15,236 nt of DNA from SVTX01 sp045612105. GTDB lineage: Bacteria; Bacillota; Clostridia; Oscillospirales; CAG-272. A program made the position numbers and the translations under genes. The stretch spans positions 1-15,236 of the forward strand of contig JAZKYL010000154.1 of NCBI GenBank assembly GCA_045612105.1, read 5' to 3'. Position 1 is the first letter of the stretch. Each line of letters begins with the position of its first letter. The notes beneath the pieces were generated by a model. It saw nothing but the letters and a program-made list of their open reading frames with translations, did no database searches and was not told where the DNA came from. Below, piece by piece: positions 12,962 through 15,236 of this stretch.

Positions 12962-15046
12962 TTAGTTGATATCAATATTGACTTCTCCGATCTTTGTGGG
13001 TATCTTCATCTTAATTCTGCCTGCCTTTGCGGGGATGTGATGCTCTCCGATCTTGCCGTCGTAGGAGACGCCGAGAAGCTCCTCGATAAGCACGGTGATG
13101 GGCGCGCTTGCCCAAGGATGACAGAAGCTGGTGTTGTCCTTCTTGTCCTTGCCCCAAGCCTCGATGCAGGCGGTAGCACCGTCGCGCACCATGTTGTACC
13201 ACGAATTTTCACCCGTGGAGGTGATGAGATCGTAAACGAACTCGTATTTGCCAAGACGGCAGAGTCCGCGCATATAGAAATAGGACATATAAACGCCGCA
13301 GACCATACCCTTAGCCATAAGGTGGGCGGCAACGCTCTCCTCGTAGCCCTCGGGGATAAAGCCGTAGAAGGGGGCTAACATATTGGAATGGAGAGAAGCG
13401 TGGTCGCTGCCCTCGCGGTCGACGTAAACGCCGAGGTCGGGGCGGAAAAATGCTTTATTGAAAGCATCGGCAAGCATTTTGCCCTTGTTTTGGTGGGGGA
13501 TTCCGAGGATGTCCTTGATTTCTTCCACGTTCATAACACTTCCAACGTAAAAGGCATTGATCACGTTGTGAGTACCGTCACCAATGGGTTTTGTCAGGGT
13601 AAAGTCGTAGTTGTCGCGGAGGTTTCTTGGCCAATCCACAAGGTTCCACTTGTCCTTGACGCCGTCAAGCAGACCGTCCTCGCGGGCATACTGCGAGAAA
13701 TGCTTAAGCATGTCCTCTGCTACGGGGAGCATTGAAGCCAAAAACTCCTTATTGCCCGTAAAGGCATAGTGACGGAGCAGGAGGAGGGGGAATTGCAATG
13801 AATAGTCGGCGATCTCCTGCATAAGCGCGCCCGAAAGCACCGCCATAAGACCCTTGCAGATCTTCGCACTTCGCACGTGATCAAGTATGCCTTTTTCCAG
13901 CATATAAGGGTCGCCGGTCAGCCAGAGATGTGCGCCCGAGGTGACGGTCATATCTCCCGCGTACTGTCCCTTTTCTCTGGAGGGGCAGTCCACGAAGACC
14001 TCTTGGGAGCCGTATTTTACACCGGTCTTGCAGAGGTTAAATACCGCTTCAAGCACCTTGCTGTCGGCTTCGATTGTGCAGGCATCGTCGTCAAACGCCA
14101 TATGGCGCACGACAGCCTTGACGCTCTTGATCTTCACGTCCTTTGAGGAGGGAACGAGAGCAAGATAGCGGAAGGCCTTGTAATCAAACTGATCTAAAGT
14201 GTTTTCACCGTCCGCGAGAGTCCAGGTCTCGTCATAACGGCAGTTGCAGCGCATCATATAGCGCACCTTGTAGGGCGAATCGTCGCTTTCCTCACCGCAG
14301 AGGATGCGAATCTCGTCGCCGCTCTTGCCCTCGGCAACGATACGGACGGTTGCGGTCTTTTCGGTGCCGAAATCGCAGAAGATCGCTCCGTCGGACAGGC
14401 TTTCGGTTGCCACGGGATCGATCTCGTAAACACTGACGGGGCGGGTGGGCGCGTCGGCGAAGATTATGTCGTCATTCGCCTTGAGAGACACGTTTTTGAA
14501 CTCGCCCATATGGATTCTTGAGTCGTAATTCTCCACGAACTGCACGCGTTCACCGTAAAAGCCCGTGGTGCTGTAGTTTTTGAGCTCGGTATAGAGCCAG
14601 GATTCGTCGGTGGAGAGCAAAACGCTTCCGTCGGGGGCGCAGAGGTCGGCGATAAGACCCATACGGAGGTCTGCGCTGATCCAGACGCGGTTTACAAGTC
14701 CCTGATAGTAAACGTGGGCGGTGAATTCGTTGTCGCCGTCAATGAGATAGTCGGTGACGTCGAATTCGTTATAGTGATAGGATTCTATATAGCCGGGGGT
14801 CGGACCCTGACCGATGAATATGCCGTTGACGTAATATTTGCCGTAGTCGTCGGCGGAAATGCGCAGAATATACCGTCCCTCGCCCTTGTTTAAGGTGAAG
14901 CTTTTCTTGAAAAGATAGTGCAGGTTTTGGGGATCGTCTGCGCCCACGTTAAAGAGAGCGGGAGAGTGCTCTTTGTGATACATATTTCTCGGTATGCGGT
15001 CGGCAAATTCGCTCGCGCAGATCCATTTTCCTTTAAATGGGGTCAT
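12962..15046 (-). CDS. Alpha-L-rhamnosidase, GH78 family
   Basis: The 694-residue enzyme should release terminal alpha-L-rhamnose from oligosaccharides or plant glycosides in the cytoplasm, as no signal peptide is present. Domains: an N-terminal carbohydrate-binding-like beta-sandwich (about 45-190; RISADDYGKYYVNGIFIGQG), further beta domains (to about 320), then an (alpha/alpha)6 barrel (about 325-660). The GH78 catalytic signature DCPSREKGQYAGD supplies Asp353, Glu358 and Asp365. A distal Glu629 in CIEAW matches the general-base position of the family, and SFCHPWASAP (640-649) is the usual C-terminal motif. All key acids are therefore present. The start is ATG 15046, with AAAGGA (15055-15060) upstream. 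A longer frame from 15154 would translate the leader repeat and is rejected. It is the first gene of the locus and lies directly behind leader repeat copy B. Confidence 0.92.
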   Translation of the reverse strand: MTPFKGKWICASEFADRIPRNMYHKEHSPALFNVGADDPQNLHYLFKKSFTLNKGEGRYILRISADDYGKYYVNGIFIGQGPTPGYIESYHYNEFDVTDYLIDGDNEFTAHVYYQGLVNRVWISADLRMGLIADLCAPDGSVLLSTDESWLYTELKNYSTTGFYGERVQFVENYDSRIHMGEFKNVSLKANDDIIFADAPTRPVSVYEIDPVATESLSDGAIFCDFGTEKTATVRIVAEGKSGDEIRILCGEESDDSPYKVRYMMRCNCRYDETWTLADGENTLDQFDYKAFRYLALVPSSKDVKIKSVKAVVRHMAFDDDACTIEADSKVLEAVFNLCKTGVKYGSQEVFVDCPSREKGQYAGDMTVTSGAHLWLTGDPYMLEKGILDHVRSAKICKGLMAVLSGALMQEIADYSLQFPLLLLRHYAFTGNKEFLASMLPVAEDMLKHFSQYAREDGLLDGVKDKWNLVDWPRNLRDNYDFTLTKPIGDGTHNVINAFYVGSVMNVEEIKDILGIPHQNKGKMLADAFNKAFFRPDLGVYVDREGSDHASLHSNMLAPFYGFIPEGYEESVAAHLMAKGMVCGVYMSYFYMRGLCRLGKYEFVYDLITSTGENSWYNMVRDGATACIEAWGKDKKDNTSFCHPWASAPITVLIEELLGVSYDGKIGEHHIPAKAGRIKMKIPTKIGEVNIDIN

Positions 15047-15070
15047 AATGTTGGTCCTTTCTTGGGGAGC

Positions 15071-15236
15071 TAAATTGCAATTTATCGGGGGACGCGGGGG
15101 GATGCGTTTGCAACCTTTTTCGAGAAAAAGGTTGCGCCAAAAAGCTTCCCCCAAAAAAGGTTAATATTGCACCAATGCCGTCCTTTAAAACCATATTGAT
15201 TTGAATCAAAGTATATCTTCTATCGTGTTGCAAGTT
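15071..15236 (-). repeat. Leader repeat, copy B (upstream of the GH78 gene)
   Basis: Read on the minus strand this is a diverged copy of 31-249. The outer 23 bases (15214-15236) are identical to 31-53; the next 80 or so bases are roughly 70% alike by eye. The hairpin region is simpler than in copy A: a perfect 11-bp stem GCAACCTTTTT/AAAAAGGTTGC (15110-15120 and 15125-15135) with a CGAG loop. The element ends with CCCCGCGTCCC and the palindrome TAAATTGCAATTTA (15071-15084), 24 bases before the start codon. It continues to the last base of the window and may extend beyond. Confidence 0.75.

Noticed and set aside
15047..15154. 36-residue N-terminal extension of the GH78 protein
   Set aside because: It would translate the leader repeat; the internal ATG at 15046 has a proper ribosome binding site and gives the family's usual N-terminus.
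31..15236. Inverted repeats as ends of a composite transposon or a linear replicon
   Set aside because: No transposase, integrase or replication gene lies between them, the copies have diverged, and each sits at the same place relative to a start codon, which fits a leader element better.

Overview
The window looks like a chromosomal segment of an anaerobic Bacillota (Clostridia-like, gut or rumen type). This is suggested by the AGGAGG-type ribosome binding sites, sigma-A-like promoters, a Lys-rich lipoprotein signal peptide followed by a Thr/Glu-rich linker, BspA-type leucine-rich repeats and a plant-glycan catabolic locus. The taxonomic call is inference. I see no rRNA, tRNA, CRISPR array, integrase or transposase.

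Layout. (1) 1-265: a leader repeat (31-249) directly in front of deoB. (2) 266-1425: deoB, phosphopentomutase, with its own terminator. (3) 1426-1679: an intergenic stretch with a weak promoter candidate, a dyad and an 18-bp palindrome. (4) 1680-4039: a compact four-gene phage tail-tip/lysis-type cassette on the plus strand: a BppU-like baseplate protein, a leucine-rich-repeat adhesin-like protein, a 64-residue phage-type protein and an XhlA-like membrane protein. No capsid, portal, integrase or endolysin gene is present. (5) 4054-4392: a minus-strand mini transcription unit missed by ordinary ORF calling. It has a good promoter, a structured leader, a 29-codon hydrophobic ORF with a ribosome binding site, and a strong terminator. 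(6) 4424-15046: a five-gene minus-strand glycan-degradation locus, read from right to left: GH78 alpha-L-rhamnosidase, five-bladed beta-propeller glycosidase-like protein, TIM-barrel glycosidase-like protein, then after a probable terminator and a second promoter a galactose-mutarotase-like protein and a 1546-residue surface lipoprotein, closed by a 12-bp-stem terminator. (7) 15071-15236: a second, diverged copy of the leader repeat, directly in front of the GH78 gene.

How it works together (inference). The four enzyme-like proteins lack signal peptides and should act in the cytoplasm on imported rhamnose-containing oligosaccharides, while the lipoprotein is the only surface-exposed product. 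No transporter or regulator is in the window. The phage-type cassette and the small hydrophobic-peptide unit look like accessory DNA inserted between a housekeeping gene and the glycan locus.

The most unusual signals are the two leader repeats. They begin with the same 23 bases and end in the same 14-bp palindrome next to the ribosome binding site, in front of two functionally unrelated genes. Next come the hidden small-peptide transcription unit and the orphan tail-tip cassette.
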